This document shows, one piece after another, positions 45,534 to 54,375 of a stretch of 64,000 nt of DNA; within the stretch, counting starts at the first letter, position 1; each line of letters begins with the position of its first letter. The stretch spans positions 211,436 through 275,435 of the forward strand of contig JAKSUV010000001.1 of NCBI GenBank assembly GCA_024408655.1, written 5' to 3'. Source of the stretch: Bacilli bacterium. Its GTDB lineage: Bacteria > Bacillota_I > Bacilli_A > RFN20 > CAG-826. A model generated the notes under the pieces. It saw nothing but the letters and a program-made list of their open reading frames with translations, did not search any database and had not been told where the DNA came from. A program made the position numbers and the translations under genes.

Positions 45534-47294
45534 ATGGCAAAAAATGTGAAGTTTTATGACGGCCATACCGTCCAAGAATGGCAGAAGAAATACCAAAAGC
45601 AAATCGCGAAAGGTAAGATTAAAGTTTTCGAACGCGAAGAAGATTTATTAAACTACGCGAAGTATTGGAAAATTGATGGCAAGTATTACCAAATTCCGAT
45701 GGCGTTTGAGTGGTACGCAAAGTCACTTAGAAAGTCCAAAGGTTTAACAATTGCTTTAACGGTAACTTCAACTTTAGCTACCTTCTTTTTATGCGCTGCC
45801 CTTATTCAATCACAAATTAAATGGGAAGAGGATCAAGGCTTCACAGTTAGTTTATACGCTGGTGATGGCGTATTCAAAGAAGGTTCTAAATCAACTAAAT
45901 CCAAGGTTATTCATGGTGTTAAAAAAGGAACCAAATTAAACGAAATTAAAGATTATGCCATTCCGTGGAAGGAGCATTCAGAAACAGAAGAATATGGTTT
46001 TTCTGAATGGCATATTGATGACGAAGACGAAGCGGTATTTCCTAAAGATAAAGCGATTGACAGCAATGTGTCTTTAAAAGCAAATTACGAGATGGTGCCT
46101 AGTGATCCTGTCGATTTTAAAAGTGATTCTTGGGCAACCGTTTATAGCGTAATCGAAAAAGGTAAGCAAGCTTTTATTGATACTTATTGTAGTGATCAAC
46201 TAAGCTATATTGAAGGGGCAGAAGATAATGAACAAGCCTTGTATGAATTTATGGACAGTACCAATAATTGGAAAACGTTTAGCGTTGGCAATGTTGGTGA
46301 TTACGGAGTTCGATTAATCGGCGTTGGACAAGATAAATTAGCTGAAGGCGAAGAGGAGATTAAAAGAGAGCTTTTCACGTTTGAATTCAATGAATGTGTG
46401 CAACAAGTTTCTTATTCATATACGCAAGCTGGATCGCCTTTTTATACAGCAGCAGGCGCTGAAAATGAAGAAGCTACACGTGGAAACGATTATTGTTATT
46501 TAAAAAAATATTATGATTCAGATCTTTTACCGCAATTTCCTAAATTTTTACAAGATAGAATAAAAACGGTTGAAAAAAGAACCCTAGAGATTCATGGTGG
46601 ATTTGCATATCATTCCTCACTAAACGATCCCGATAAAAAACAATATGAAAGTTGGATATTTGACCGTGATGAATGTTTAGATAAGCAAGATAAGCATTTA
46701 GAAATGGCAGTAACAAAAGAAAAATTATTCTCATTAAGCATCGACGAAATTGGTGGTGATTATATTTCTTTTGATGAATCCTTAATAGAAGGTTGGAGCG
46801 AAACAAGTAATGAATTAATTGGTATGACCACCCAGGCGGATGAACAATATTTAGAATATTACAAAGACGAAAGCCGTGGAATTACTTCACAAGGAGAGGG
46901 ATTTGAACGATCAGTCGAAAATGGGAATGACCGCCGTGGTGCATATATGTTCTACCAAAATGAATGGGAAGATACTGAAGGCCACAATTATGAACACAAA
47001 AGAGAGAAAAAATACTTTATAGGTGATGATCCGACAGGCGTGGAAACACAATATCGCTTAAGATCAATCTATATTCCCTATGAATACGATGTGGATGATT
47101 TTGCTACTGGAAGAATGGGCGGAAACAAAGATTATCGTCCGTTTGAAACTTGGAACATAAATCCCGATGGAAGTATAGGTAATTGCAAAGTTTCTGGTAC
47201 AGAAACAACACCGGGTTCGGGTAAAAAATGGCATTTCCTTGCCGGCGATATGGCCTGGGCTGGTATCTATGTCGCCCCTGCATTCTGTCTCTAA
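45534..47294 (+). CDS. Membrane-anchored extracellular protein with B repeat and DUF6273-like C-terminus
   Basis: 586 residues; AAGGGG upstream supports ATG 45534. The N-terminal 65 residues are basic and cytosolic, then a single membrane helix (about 67-88, LTIALTVTSTLATFFLCAAL) anchors it with the rest outside. One InlB-type B repeat spans about 97-188 (FTVSLYAGDG...FSEWHIDDEDEAVFP...LKANYEM). The C-terminal region (about 420-586) resembles DUF6273: YRLRS...GDMAWAGIYVAPAFCL, the same ending as the lipoprotein at 3467. The two therefore share a C-terminal domain on different anchors. Function unknown. Confidence 0.72.
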   Translation: MAKNVKFYDGHTVQEWQKKYQKQIAKGKIKVFEREEDLLNYAKYWKIDGKYYQIPMAFEWYAKSLRKSKGLTIALTVTSTLATFFLCAALIQSQIKWEEDQGFTVSLYAGDGVFKEGSKSTKSKVIHGVKKGTKLNEIKDYAIPWKEHSETEEYGFSEWHIDDEDEAVFPKDKAIDSNVSLKANYEMVPSDPVDFKSDSWATVYSVIEKGKQAFIDTYCSDQLSYIEGAEDNEQALYEFMDSTNNWKTFSVGNVGDYGVRLIGVGQDKLAEGEEEIKRELFTFEFNECVQQVSYSYTQAGSPFYTAAGAENEEATRGNDYCYLKKYYDSDLLPQFPKFLQDRIKTVEKRTLEIHGGFAYHSSLNDPDKKQYESWIFDRDECLDKQDKHLEMAVTKEKLFSLSIDEIGGDYISFDESLIEGWSETSNELIGMTTQADEQYLEYYKDESRGITSQGEGFERSVENGNDRRGAYMFYQNEWEDTEGHNYEHKREKKYFIGDDPTGVETQYRLRSIYIPYEYDVDDFATGRMGGNKDYRPFETWNINPDGSIGNCKVSGTETTPGSGKKWHFLAGDMAWAGIYVAPAFCL

Positions 47295-47369
47295 TTCTTA
47301 ATAATTAAAGATTGTGTTTCATATAACTAGGATGTGCTCCGCTTGTTTTGTGATACACTAAATAGCGTT

Positions 47370-49232
47370 ATGAAAAGTTATGACATTATTGTCATCGGTG
47401 GTGGTCACGCGGGTGTTGAAGCCGCTTTAGTGAGTGCCCATTTAGGTCATAAAACGCTTTTATGTACTTTAAACATTAAAAAGATGAGCAATATGCCCTG
47501 TAACCCAAGTATTGGGGGCAGCGCCAAAGGGATTGTCGTAAGAGAAATTGACGCGCTTGGTGGCTCAATGGGCATTGGAGCAGACCATACTTATCTACAA
47601 ATGAAAATGCTTAACACGGGTAAAGGACCAGGAGTCCAATGTTTAAGAGCGCAGTGTGATAAATATGATTATCCTCATTTTATGCAAACGCTTTGTTTAA
47701 AGACGAAGAATTTAACTGTTAAAGAATGTGAAGTTAAAGCTTTGCTTTATGATAAGAATAAAGTCTATGGTGTGAAAACTAAAAACGAAAGTATTAAGGC
47801 CAAAGCGGTGATTATTACTACTGGCACTTTTATGGATGCTTATATCTATCACGGTAAAAACAAAATTAGTGCCGGACCCGATGGGGAAAAGCCAAGTGTT
47901 GGTCTTAGTGATTGTTTACGGAAGATGGGTTTAAAAGTCTTGCGGTTAAAGACCGGCACGCCACCAAGAATTAAACGGGGTTCAATTGATTTTAAGCAAG
48001 CGGAAATTCAACTAGGAACACCTGGTCATTTAGCGTTCTCCTATTTAACGAAACACTATGTCCCGATAAAGAAACAATTACCGTGTTATTTAATTTACAC
48101 AAACGAAAAAACCCATAAGATTATTCGCGCCCATCTAGATGAATCTGCACAATATAATGGCACCGTTCAAGCCATTGGCCCACGGTATTGTCCAAGTATT
48201 GAAGGAAAGGTGATGACCTTTAAAGATAAGAAGCGTCATCAACTCTTCTTAGAACCCGAATATAAAGACCAAGAATCCATTTATTTACAAGGCTTCTCTA
48301 CTTCAATGAGTCATCCGGTGCAAGAAAAGATGGTGCATTCTTTAAAAGGCTTAGAACACGCGGAGTTTTTAAAATACGCTTATGCGATTGAATATGATTT
48401 AATTGATCCTTTAGAATTTGATTTATCTTTACGCGTAAAGAAATATCAAGGCTTATATGGGGCTGGACAAATTTGTGGGACTTCCGGTTATGAAGAAGCG
48501 GCTGGTTTAGGTTTAATGGCGGGTATTAACGCAGTCCGTGCGATTGAAAAGAAGAAACCATTTATTCTGAAACGAAACGAAGCCTATATTGGTGTCATGA
48601 TTGATGATATTGTGACAAAAGGAATTAGTGAACCTTATCGCTTATTATCTTCACGCGCCGAATATCGTTTATTATTGCGTCACGATAACGCTGATCTTCG
48701 CCTCACTCCTTTAGCGCATTCTTTAGGTACGATTAGTGAAGAACGCTATTTGGCGTTTAAAGCGAAAGAAAAACAAATTAACCGTGCATTAAAGATTTTA
48801 AATACCACCCGTTTTGGGAGTAAAAGCGAAGTTAACCATTATTTAAAGACGCTCAAATATGACGCGCTTAACGCGGGAGTGAGTGCGCTTGATTTATTAC
48901 GGCGGCCAAGTGTTACCTTAGAGGGTCTATATTCATATATCCCCAGTTTAAAGAAACTAAATCTATCCGAAATTGCGATTAGCCAAATTGAAGTGATGGT
49001 GAAATACGAAGGTTATATTAAAAAACAAGAAAAAGAAGCAAAAGAATTTAATAAGATTGAAGATACCTTAATCCCAAGTAAGATTGATTATCTTCATATG
49101 GATGGTTTAGCCTTAGAAGCAAGACAAAAACTCGATAAGATTCGTCCGCGTTCAATTGGTCAAGCCTCCCGAATCTCCGGAGTAAATCCTAGTGATATTG
49201 CGATTTTAGTATTAAACTTAAAGAAGAAATAA
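47370..49232 (+). CDS. mnmG: tRNA uridine-5-carboxymethylaminomethyl modification enzyme MnmG (GidA)
   Basis: 620 residues from ATG 47370; upstream in-frame codons precede the -10 candidate TACACT (47354-47359) and are rejected. FAD-dependent partner of MnmE that modifies U34 of tRNAs. The FAD loop IVIGGGHAGVEAALVSAHLG is at the N-terminus; the GidA signatures MSNMPCNPSIGGSAKG (near 42) and GQICGTSGYEEAAGLGLMAGINA (near 366) are present. It overlaps the rsmG start by one base (TAATG). mnmG-rsmG adjacent to par genes is the classic surroundings of the replication origin in Firmicutes. Confidence 0.96.
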   Translation: MKSYDIIVIGGGHAGVEAALVSAHLGHKTLLCTLNIKKMSNMPCNPSIGGSAKGIVVREIDALGGSMGIGADHTYLQMKMLNTGKGPGVQCLRAQCDKYDYPHFMQTLCLKTKNLTVKECEVKALLYDKNKVYGVKTKNESIKAKAVIITTGTFMDAYIYHGKNKISAGPDGEKPSVGLSDCLRKMGLKVLRLKTGTPPRIKRGSIDFKQAEIQLGTPGHLAFSYLTKHYVPIKKQLPCYLIYTNEKTHKIIRAHLDESAQYNGTVQAIGPRYCPSIEGKVMTFKDKKRHQLFLEPEYKDQESIYLQGFSTSMSHPVQEKMVHSLKGLEHAEFLKYAYAIEYDLIDPLEFDLSLRVKKYQGLYGAGQICGTSGYEEAAGLGLMAGINAVRAIEKKKPFILKRNEAYIGVMIDDIVTKGISEPYRLLSSRAEYRLLLRHDNADLRLTPLAHSLGTISEERYLAFKAKEKQINRALKILNTTRFGSKSEVNHYLKTLKYDALNAGVSALDLLRRPSVTLEGLYSYIPSLKKLNLSEIAISQIEVMVKYEGYIKKQEKEAKEFNKIEDTLIPSKIDYLHMDGLALEARQKLDKIRPRSIGQASRISGVNPSDIAILVLNLKKK

Positions 49233-49903
49233 TGGATTATCAAACTTTAGTCAAAGCCTTCCCTCTTGATACCCAATTAGTGGATCAGTTTTTAACTTAT
49301 TTATTAAAAGTTAATCAAGTGATGAATCTGACCTCGATTACAAAAAAAGACGAGGCGATTGAAAAGCATGTTTATGATTCACTACTCATTAGTAAAGCTT
49401 ATGATTTTTCTCATCAGTTAGTGTTAGACGTTGGAAGTGGTGGTGGTTTCCCTGGTATCCCTTTAGCGATCTTATATCCAACCGCTCACTTTGTTTTACT
49501 TGATGCGACCAAAAAGAAAGTTAATTATCTTAACGATGTCATTAAATTATTAAAGCTCACTAACGTTGAAGCCAAGTGTGCGCGGATTGAAGAATTAACT
49601 AACCGTGAACATTATGATGTCGTGATTGCGCGGGCTTTAAGTGAATTAAGAATCTATCTAGAATTAGCAGCCCCTTTTACCAAAGTTAATGGTCATATTA
49701 TTGCCCTAAAGGGCGCGAAGGCTAATGCTGAATTAGCAGCGAGTAAAGAGGCAATTAAAAAACTTGATCTAACCCTTGAACATATCCAAAACACTAGTTT
49801 AGTAAATGGCGAAGAAAGAATTAATTTTATCTTCCGCAAACTAAAAAAGACGAACGCTCGTTATCCACGTTCGTTTGGCGAAATTAAACATCATCCGCTT
49901 TAA
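49232..49903 (+). CDS. rsmG: 16S rRNA (guanine527-N7)-methyltransferase RsmG (GidB)
   Basis: 223 residues. SAM-dependent methylation of G527 in 16S rRNA. The SAM-binding motif LDVGSGGGFPGIPLAI lies near residue 68, preceded by NLTSITKKDEAIEKHVYDSLL, a family hallmark; VIARALSEL near 128 is motif IV. It is translationally coupled to mnmG (shared base) and ends directly against the convergent parB stop, with a small hairpin covering both stop codons. Confidence 0.95.
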   Translation: MDYQTLVKAFPLDTQLVDQFLTYLLKVNQVMNLTSITKKDEAIEKHVYDSLLISKAYDFSHQLVLDVGSGGGFPGIPLAILYPTAHFVLLDATKKKVNYLNDVIKLLKLTNVEAKCARIEELTNREHYDVVIARALSELRIYLELAAPFTKVNGHIIALKGAKANAELAASKEAIKKLDLTLEHIQNTSLVNGEERINFIFRKLKKTNARYPRSFGEIKHHPL

Positions 49904-49910
49904 TTAGCGG
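49895..49910. terminator. Hairpin over the abutting rsmG and parB stop codons
   Basis: CCGCT (49895-49899) pairs with AGCGG (49906-49910) around a TTAATT loop that contains both stop codons. No intergenic base separates the genes. A TTTAAGTCTTTT tract follows on the plus strand. It could serve as a weak bidirectional terminator. Confidence 0.45.
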
Positions 49911-50728
49911 TTTAAGTCTTTTAAGAAATTATCTTTTTCTTTGTTACTAACAAAGTTAATCGTAATTGCTTTGTCTTTATTAGTGACTTTACATTGATAT
50001 TTATTAAGTAATAGGGTGCGATTATCATCTTGATTAGTGTGTTGTTCTTTGACAATTTGTTCAATATCACGGACAGATAATTTTTCTTTATAAATCCGTT
50101 CCACTAATTCTTCGATTCGCGTTTCAGGAAGACTAGCAATGGCCTTAGCGTGACCATAGGAGAGCTTATTTAAAGAGATATCATCAAGGATGTGTTTGGG
50201 TAAATTTAAGATTCTTAAGATATTCGTGATTTGGGAACGGGATTGGTGCGCTAAACCAGCAAGGGTCTTTTGTCGGAAATTATATTTTTCCGCGAGTTCT
50301 TTTAAGATTAAACCCATTTCAATCGTATTGGCGTCGGCTTGGGCGCGAATATCCGCTAATAGCATTAATAGCATTTCTTCATCGCTAATCTTTATGATAA
50401 TAACTGGCACTTTCGCAATCTTATATTTTTTACACGCGAGTAGCCGTTTCCGCCCAAAGACGACTTCGTAATATTCTTTCTTAGGCCGTACGACTAAGGG
50501 ACTTGTCATATGTTTTTCTAGACTATCAGCGATACTCCGTAAAACCTCAGTCCGGATGGGCGCGCTTTTTAAATAAGCGTTATCGTCAATATTAGTCACT
50601 AAAAGTTCAGTGCTCTTATTTTGTTGAAGATTTCGTTCCATCTCTTCGATGACGTAGCTTTTAGAAAAGCGGTTCACCAAGTTCGATAGTTGGTTCTTTT
50701 TTAATAGCTTAGTTTTTTTGACTTTCAT
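49904..50728 (-). CDS. parB: ParB/Spo0J/Noc family chromosome partition protein
   Basis: 274 residues. ParB N-terminal CTPase-type domain (about 40-130), KorB-like helix-turn-helix (ILKELAEKYNFRQKTLAGLAHQSRSQITNILRIL near 150), and C-terminal dimerisation region. The conserved boxes are altered: GRKRLLA where GERRxRA is usual, and ADIRAQADANTIEMG where ENxQRxxLNPIEEA is usual. Assignment is nonetheless secure from order, the helix-turn-helix and its neighbour parA, which it overlaps by 20 bases. It should bind parS sites; a parS-like site lies in the parA promoter. Confidence 0.9.
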   Translation of the reverse strand: MKVKKTKLLKKNQLSNLVNRFSKSYVIEEMERNLQQNKSTELLVTNIDDNAYLKSAPIRTEVLRSIADSLEKHMTSPLVVRPKKEYYEVVFGRKRLLACKKYKIAKVPVIIIKISDEEMLLMLLADIRAQADANTIEMGLILKELAEKYNFRQKTLAGLAHQSRSQITNILRILNLPKHILDDISLNKLSYGHAKAIASLPETRIEELVERIYKEKLSVRDIEQIVKEQHTNQDDNRTLLLNKYQCKVTNKDKAITINFVSNKEKDNFLKDLNR

Positions 50729-51485
50729 GGTCTAATAATTCCTTCGCTAAAGCGGCGTAAGAAAGTGAACCCGCACTCGTGGGACGATATTCACTTACGG
50801 GCATAAGTTTGGCGGTGGCTTCGGGAATAGAAACATTCCGGGGGATCACACTAATGAAGGTATTCTCTTTAAATAATGAACGCACTTCTTGGGCGATTTC
50901 TTTACTTAAATTAGTTTGGGTATCAAACATCGTTAACACAAAACCTTCAATCGCTAAACTAGGATTATGAAGACGTTTTACTTCACTAATCGTGCCAAGG
51001 ATTTGCGCTAACGCTTCCATCGCAAAATATTCGCATTGAACCGGAATTAAAATACTATTAGAGGCACTAAGCGCGTTAATGGTTAATAAGCCAAGTGATG
51101 GGGGACAATCAATAAAAATAAAATCGTAGGGTTCACTAATTTGGCTAATGATATCTTTTAAGACGAGATAAGGATTATCTTTCACGTTATTAATGACCGC
51201 ACTAAAGTTCGCGAGATTAAGATTACTCGGTAAAACATCAAGGTGAGCGATACTGGTGTGTTTAATCGCCTTATTCACATCACAAGCGTTTACTAAGGCA
51301 TCGTATAAAGTTTTATTAAGCGCGTTAATATCAATCCCGACACCCCGCGAAGAATTACCTTGGGGATCCATATCAATAATTAAGACGCGTTTATCTAGAT
51401 TCACTAACGCCGCGCTTAAATTAATCGCGGTGGTAGTTTTCCCCACTCCGCCCTTTTGGTTCGCAATCGAAATAATCTTCGCCAT
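50709..51485 (-). CDS. parA: ParA/Soj family chromosome partition ATPase
   Basis: 258 residues. Deviant Walker A KGGVGKTTTAINLS at residues 11-24 with the signature lysine, then DMDPQGNSSRGVG (A') and FIDCPPSLGLLTINAL (B). It forms ATP-dependent dimers on DNA that position ParB-parS complexes. In most Firmicutes soj-spo0J runs in the same direction after rsmG; here the pair is inverted and convergent with mnmG-rsmG. The ATG lies 7 bases after a -10 box without a ribosome-binding sequence. Confidence 0.95.
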   Translation of the reverse strand: MAKIISIANQKGGVGKTTTAINLSAALVNLDKRVLIIDMDPQGNSSRGVGIDINALNKTLYDALVNACDVNKAIKHTSIAHLDVLPSNLNLANFSAVINNVKDNPYLVLKDIISQISEPYDFIFIDCPPSLGLLTINALSASNSILIPVQCEYFAMEALAQILGTISEVKRLHNPSLAIEGFVLTMFDTQTNLSKEIAQEVRSLFKENTFISVIPRNVSIPEATAKLMPVSEYRPTSAGSLSYAALAKELLDHESQKN

Positions 51486-51492
51486 GCCTACT

Positions 51493-51521
51493 ACTATAAT
51501 GTTTCACGCGAAGTTTCACAA
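51493..51521 (-). promoter_or_regulatory. parA promoter with parS-like spacer
   Basis: On the minus strand TTGTGA (51521-51516), 17-bp spacer, TATAGT (51498-51493), 7 bases before the parA ATG. The spacer is filled by the parS-like sequence 51500-51515, so ParB binding would cover the promoter. Confidence 0.6.
51500..51515. promoter_or_regulatory. Degenerate parS site
   Basis: TGTTTCACGCGAAGTT matches the Bacillus parS consensus TGTTNCACGTGAAACA at 11 of its 15 fixed positions: one arm (TGTTTCACG) is perfect, the centre has T to C, and the last three bases differ. Confidence 0.5.
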
Positions 51522-52964
51522 CTAGATTTTTTGTAGTAACGGATAGAGTTTATGGTAAATTTGGTATTTCTTTTGGTAATAAGCTAATAGCTTTTTATCA
51601 CGTTTAATCACTTTACTAATTTTCACAATATGTTTAGTGGCATCATTAATATTTTTGTATTCATGATTAGCGACCATCGCTAAAATCGCCGCCCCAAGTC
51701 CTGGTCCTTCATCCGCGTTAATTAATTTCACATCGACATTTAAGGCGTTTGCGATAATCGTGGGCCAAATCTTTGATTTAGCGCCACCGCCACAAATGGT
51801 AGTGCTATTAATTTTAATTCCCATCTTGCGGGCAATCTCTAAACAATCGCGTAAGGCAAAAGCGACACCTTCGAGGACCGCTAACGACATATCAAAGCGG
51901 GTGGTGTTACTTTTTAAATTAAAGAAAGCGCCAGTTGCATTGGGATCATTATAGGGACAACGTTCGCCAGTTAAATACGGTAAGAAATAAATATCGTTCT
52001 TGAGGTTTAAAGAAACATTATCAGTTACTTTACCTTGGCTCACATTGCTCCACCAACTATAGGCACTAGCGGCACTAAGAATACAACCCATCAGATAATA
52101 TTTCCCATTCGCGTGATTAAACGAGTGAATGGGTAAAGTGTTACCCGCGTGATAAGTATCAAGCGCAATTAATAAGGTGCCAGAAGTTCCTAATGAAACG
52201 TTACAAGCTTGGTGTGTAGTAGTGGCGGTACCAATCGCGGCAATCGCGTTATCAGCGCCTCCGGTCACAATCATGACATTTGGACTTAAGCCAAGTTCAC
52301 GCGCCACGCTTGGCTGAATCTTGCTTACGACTTCATAACTTTCAAGAATCGTTGGTAATTGATTTTCTTTAATCCCAACAATCTTTAACATTTCTTTGGA
52401 CCACTTCTTGTTCTTTACATCAAGAAGTAAAGTTCCGGCGGCGTCACTATAGTCAGTGACAAAACGGTGGGTGAATTGATAAAGAAGATAATCCTTCGGT
52501 AACATAATCTTCTTAATCTTTTTAAAGTTTTGGGGCTCATGCTTTTTGACCCACATAATTTTTGGAGCGGTAAAACCCGGGAAGGCAATATTACCGGTTA
52601 ATGCATTTAGTTTTTTCGCGTTCTTATTTAACGCATCCGTTTCTTTTTGACTCCGGCCATCGTTCCATAAAATACATGGACGAATGACTTTATCATTTTG
52701 ATCTAGCATCACTAAACCATGCATTTGTCCAGAGAAAGAAATACCTTTAACAGAACTTTTATTGACTTTGCTTAATAATTTCTTTAATCCACTTTTTGTG
52801 GCAGACCACCAAAGGGTTGGATCTTGTTCACTAAAATTTGGTTGAGGGATATTAACTGGATAAGGGGCAGAAACCGAATTAATAATCTTACCGGTTTTCT
52901 CCACCAGTAAAAGTTTCACCGCACTGGTGCCAAGGTCAACGCCGATATAAGTGTTATTTGCCAT
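51522..52964 (-). CDS. xylB: Xylulokinase
   Basis: 480 residues, FGGY sugar kinase. It phosphorylates D-xylulose from XylA to xylulose 5-phosphate for the pentose phosphate pathway. N-terminal phosphate-binding [29 protein letters not shown] near 79 (xylulokinase-specific), [10 protein letters not shown], and the C-terminal ATP-site [18 protein letters not shown] near 390. It overlaps xylA by 11 bases. The last codon is directly next to the parA promoter. Confidence 0.94.
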   Translation of the reverse strand: MANNTYIGVDLGTSAVKLLLVEKTGKIINSVSAPYPVNIPQPNFSEQDPTLWWSATKSGLKKLLSKVNKSSVKGISFSGQMHGLVMLDQNDKVIRPCILWNDGRSQKETDALNKNAKKLNALTGNIAFPGFTAPKIMWVKKHEPQNFKKIKKIMLPKDYLLYQFTHRFVTDYSDAAGTLLLDVKNKKWSKEMLKIVGIKENQLPTILESYEVVSKIQPSVARELGLSPNVMIVTGGADNAIAAIGTATTTHQACNVSLGTSGTLLIALDTYHAGNTLPIHSFNHANGKYYLMGCILSAASAYSWWSNVSQGKVTDNVSLNLKNDIYFLPYLTGERCPYNDPNATGAFFNLKSNTTRFDMSLAVLEGVAFALRDCLEIARKMGIKINSTTICGGGAKSKIWPTIIANALNVDVKLINADEGPGLGAAILAMVANHEYKNINDATKHIVKISKVIKRDKKLLAYYQKKYQIYHKLYPLLQKI

Positions 52965-54276
52965 AGATGACTTGGTTTACAATACTTTCTAATAATTCTT
53001 GGTGATTACTAGTGGGGTATTTAACTTGTTTTAACTTAGTAGCGTAGTCCGCTAACTCGGTTAAAGAAGTTTTATTACTCACAATCTTCTTACCAATGCC
53101 GGTTTTAAAACTCGCATACTTATCATTAAGGAGTTTAGTAATTCTTCCATCCTTAATTAATTTATCCGCGTTAATTAAACCTAAAGCGAAAGTATCCATA
53201 CCTAAGATATAGGCATAGAAGATGTCTTCCATTGTATAAGAGCCACGACGGTTCTTCGCATCAAAGTTAAAACCACCAGTTAAACCGTCTTTATAATTTA
53301 AAACTTCATACATCGCCATGGTGGCGGTATAAACATCAAACGGGAATTCATCGGTATCCCAACCTAAGAGGTGGTCACCTTGGTTCGCGTCAATACTACC
53401 TAACATATGATTTAAGCGACTCACGCGTAATTCGTGCTCAAAGGTATGACCCGCAAGTGTTGCATGGTTCGCTTCAATGTTAAGCTTAAAGTCTTTATCT
53501 AGACCATAATGCCGTAAGAAGTTAATCGCGGTACTAGCGTCAAAATCGTATTGGTGTTTCATGGGCTCTTTGGGTTTTGGTTCGATATAGAAATCACCTT
53601 TAAAGCCAATGGAACGACCATATTTAACCGCCATCTTCATAAGACGCGCAATATTATCAAGTTCTAATCCCATATCAGTATTTAATAAGTGTTCATAACC
53701 TTCGCGTCCACCCCAGAAGACATAGCCCCGTCCACCTAATTTCACGGTCGCATCAAGGGCTTTTTTAATTTGGTTCGCGGCACAAGCGTAGACATCGGCG
53801 CTACTCGTGGAACCCGCCCCGGCAAAGTAACGAGGGTTAGAGAAGAGGTTTGCAGTCCCCCATAAGCATTTAATATTAGTGCCTTTCATCTTTTGTTTAA
53901 TGTAATTAACGATGATGTCCATCCGACGATTGTTTTCTTTTAAATCGTTGGTATCACCTACTAAATCAACATCGTGGAAGCAAAAATATTCCAGACCAAG
54001 CTTTTCCATAAATTCAAAGCCAGCGTCGACTTTCGCTTTGGCTAGTTCTAGACTATTCGCCTTTTCACCAAAACTCTTATCAGCGGTACCCGCACCAAAC
54101 ATATCCACGCCATCGGCGCAAAGGGTGTGCCACCATGACATCGCGAAGCGGAAGTGATCTTTCATCTTCTTCCCGCGAATCACTTTATTAGGGTCATAGT
54201 AATGAAAAGCGAGGGCGTTTTTACTGTTAGGACCCTCGTATTTGATTTTCTTGATATTTGGGAAATATTGTTTCAT
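52954..54276 (-). CDS. xylA: Xylose isomerase
   Basis: 440 residues, the usual length of class II enzymes. TIM-barrel, metal-dependent interconversion of D-xylose and D-xylulose. Signatures: [17 protein letters not shown] near 45, [11 protein letters not shown] near 98 with the catalytic His, [11 protein letters not shown] near 185, and [16 protein letters not shown] near 232 carrying the metal-binding Glu. AGGAGG precedes the ATG. First gene of xylA-xylB, divergent from the sugar ABC transporter. Confidence 0.96.
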   Translation of the reverse strand: MKQYFPNIKKIKYEGPNSKNALAFHYYDPNKVIRGKKMKDHFRFAMSWWHTLCADGVDMFGAGTADKSFGEKANSLELAKAKVDAGFEFMEKLGLEYFCFHDVDLVGDTNDLKENNRRMDIIVNYIKQKMKGTNIKCLWGTANLFSNPRYFAGAGSTSSADVYACAANQIKKALDATVKLGGRGYVFWGGREGYEHLLNTDMGLELDNIARLMKMAVKYGRSIGFKGDFYIEPKPKEPMKHQYDFDASTAINFLRHYGLDKDFKLNIEANHATLAGHTFEHELRVSRLNHMLGSIDANQGDHLLGWDTDEFPFDVYTATMAMYEVLNYKDGLTGGFNFDAKNRRGSYTMEDIFYAYILGMDTFALGLINADKLIKDGRITKLLNDKYASFKTGIGKKIVSNKTSLTELADYATKLKQVKYPTSNHQELLESIVNQVIYGK

Positions 54277-54303
54277 AAACTTTCCTCCTAGCGATACCTA
54301 AAT

Positions 54304-54332
54304 AGTATATAAATTATTTGTTTTAATGTGAA
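54304..54332 (-). promoter_or_regulatory. xylA promoter
   Basis: On the minus strand TTCACA (54332-54327), 17-bp spacer, TATACT (54309-54304). The spacer region overlaps the upstream part of the divergent transporter promoter. No XylR or cre operator was recognised. Confidence 0.6.
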
Positions 54333-54344
54333 GTGCTTTTAGTA

Positions 54345-54350
54345 TATAAT
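54345..54350 (+). promoter_or_regulatory. -10 box of the sugar ABC transporter operon
   Basis: TATAAT 25 bases before the first binding-protein ATG, with AAGGTAAGG between. Divergent from the xylA promoter about 40 bases away, so a shared regulator could control both. Confidence 0.5.
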
Positions 54351-54375
54351 ATCTCTAGATAAATTAAGGTAAGGT

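Noticed and set aside
47334..51530. Replication origin
   Set aside because: mnmG-rsmG-parAB is origin-type context and one DnaA-box-like TTATCCACG occurs at 49861, but it is inside rsmG, there is no box cluster or AT-rich unwinding region, and dnaA is not in the window.
54277..54375. XylR operator or catabolite cre site between xylA and the transporter genes
   Set aside because: No sequence there matched either consensus well enough to claim.
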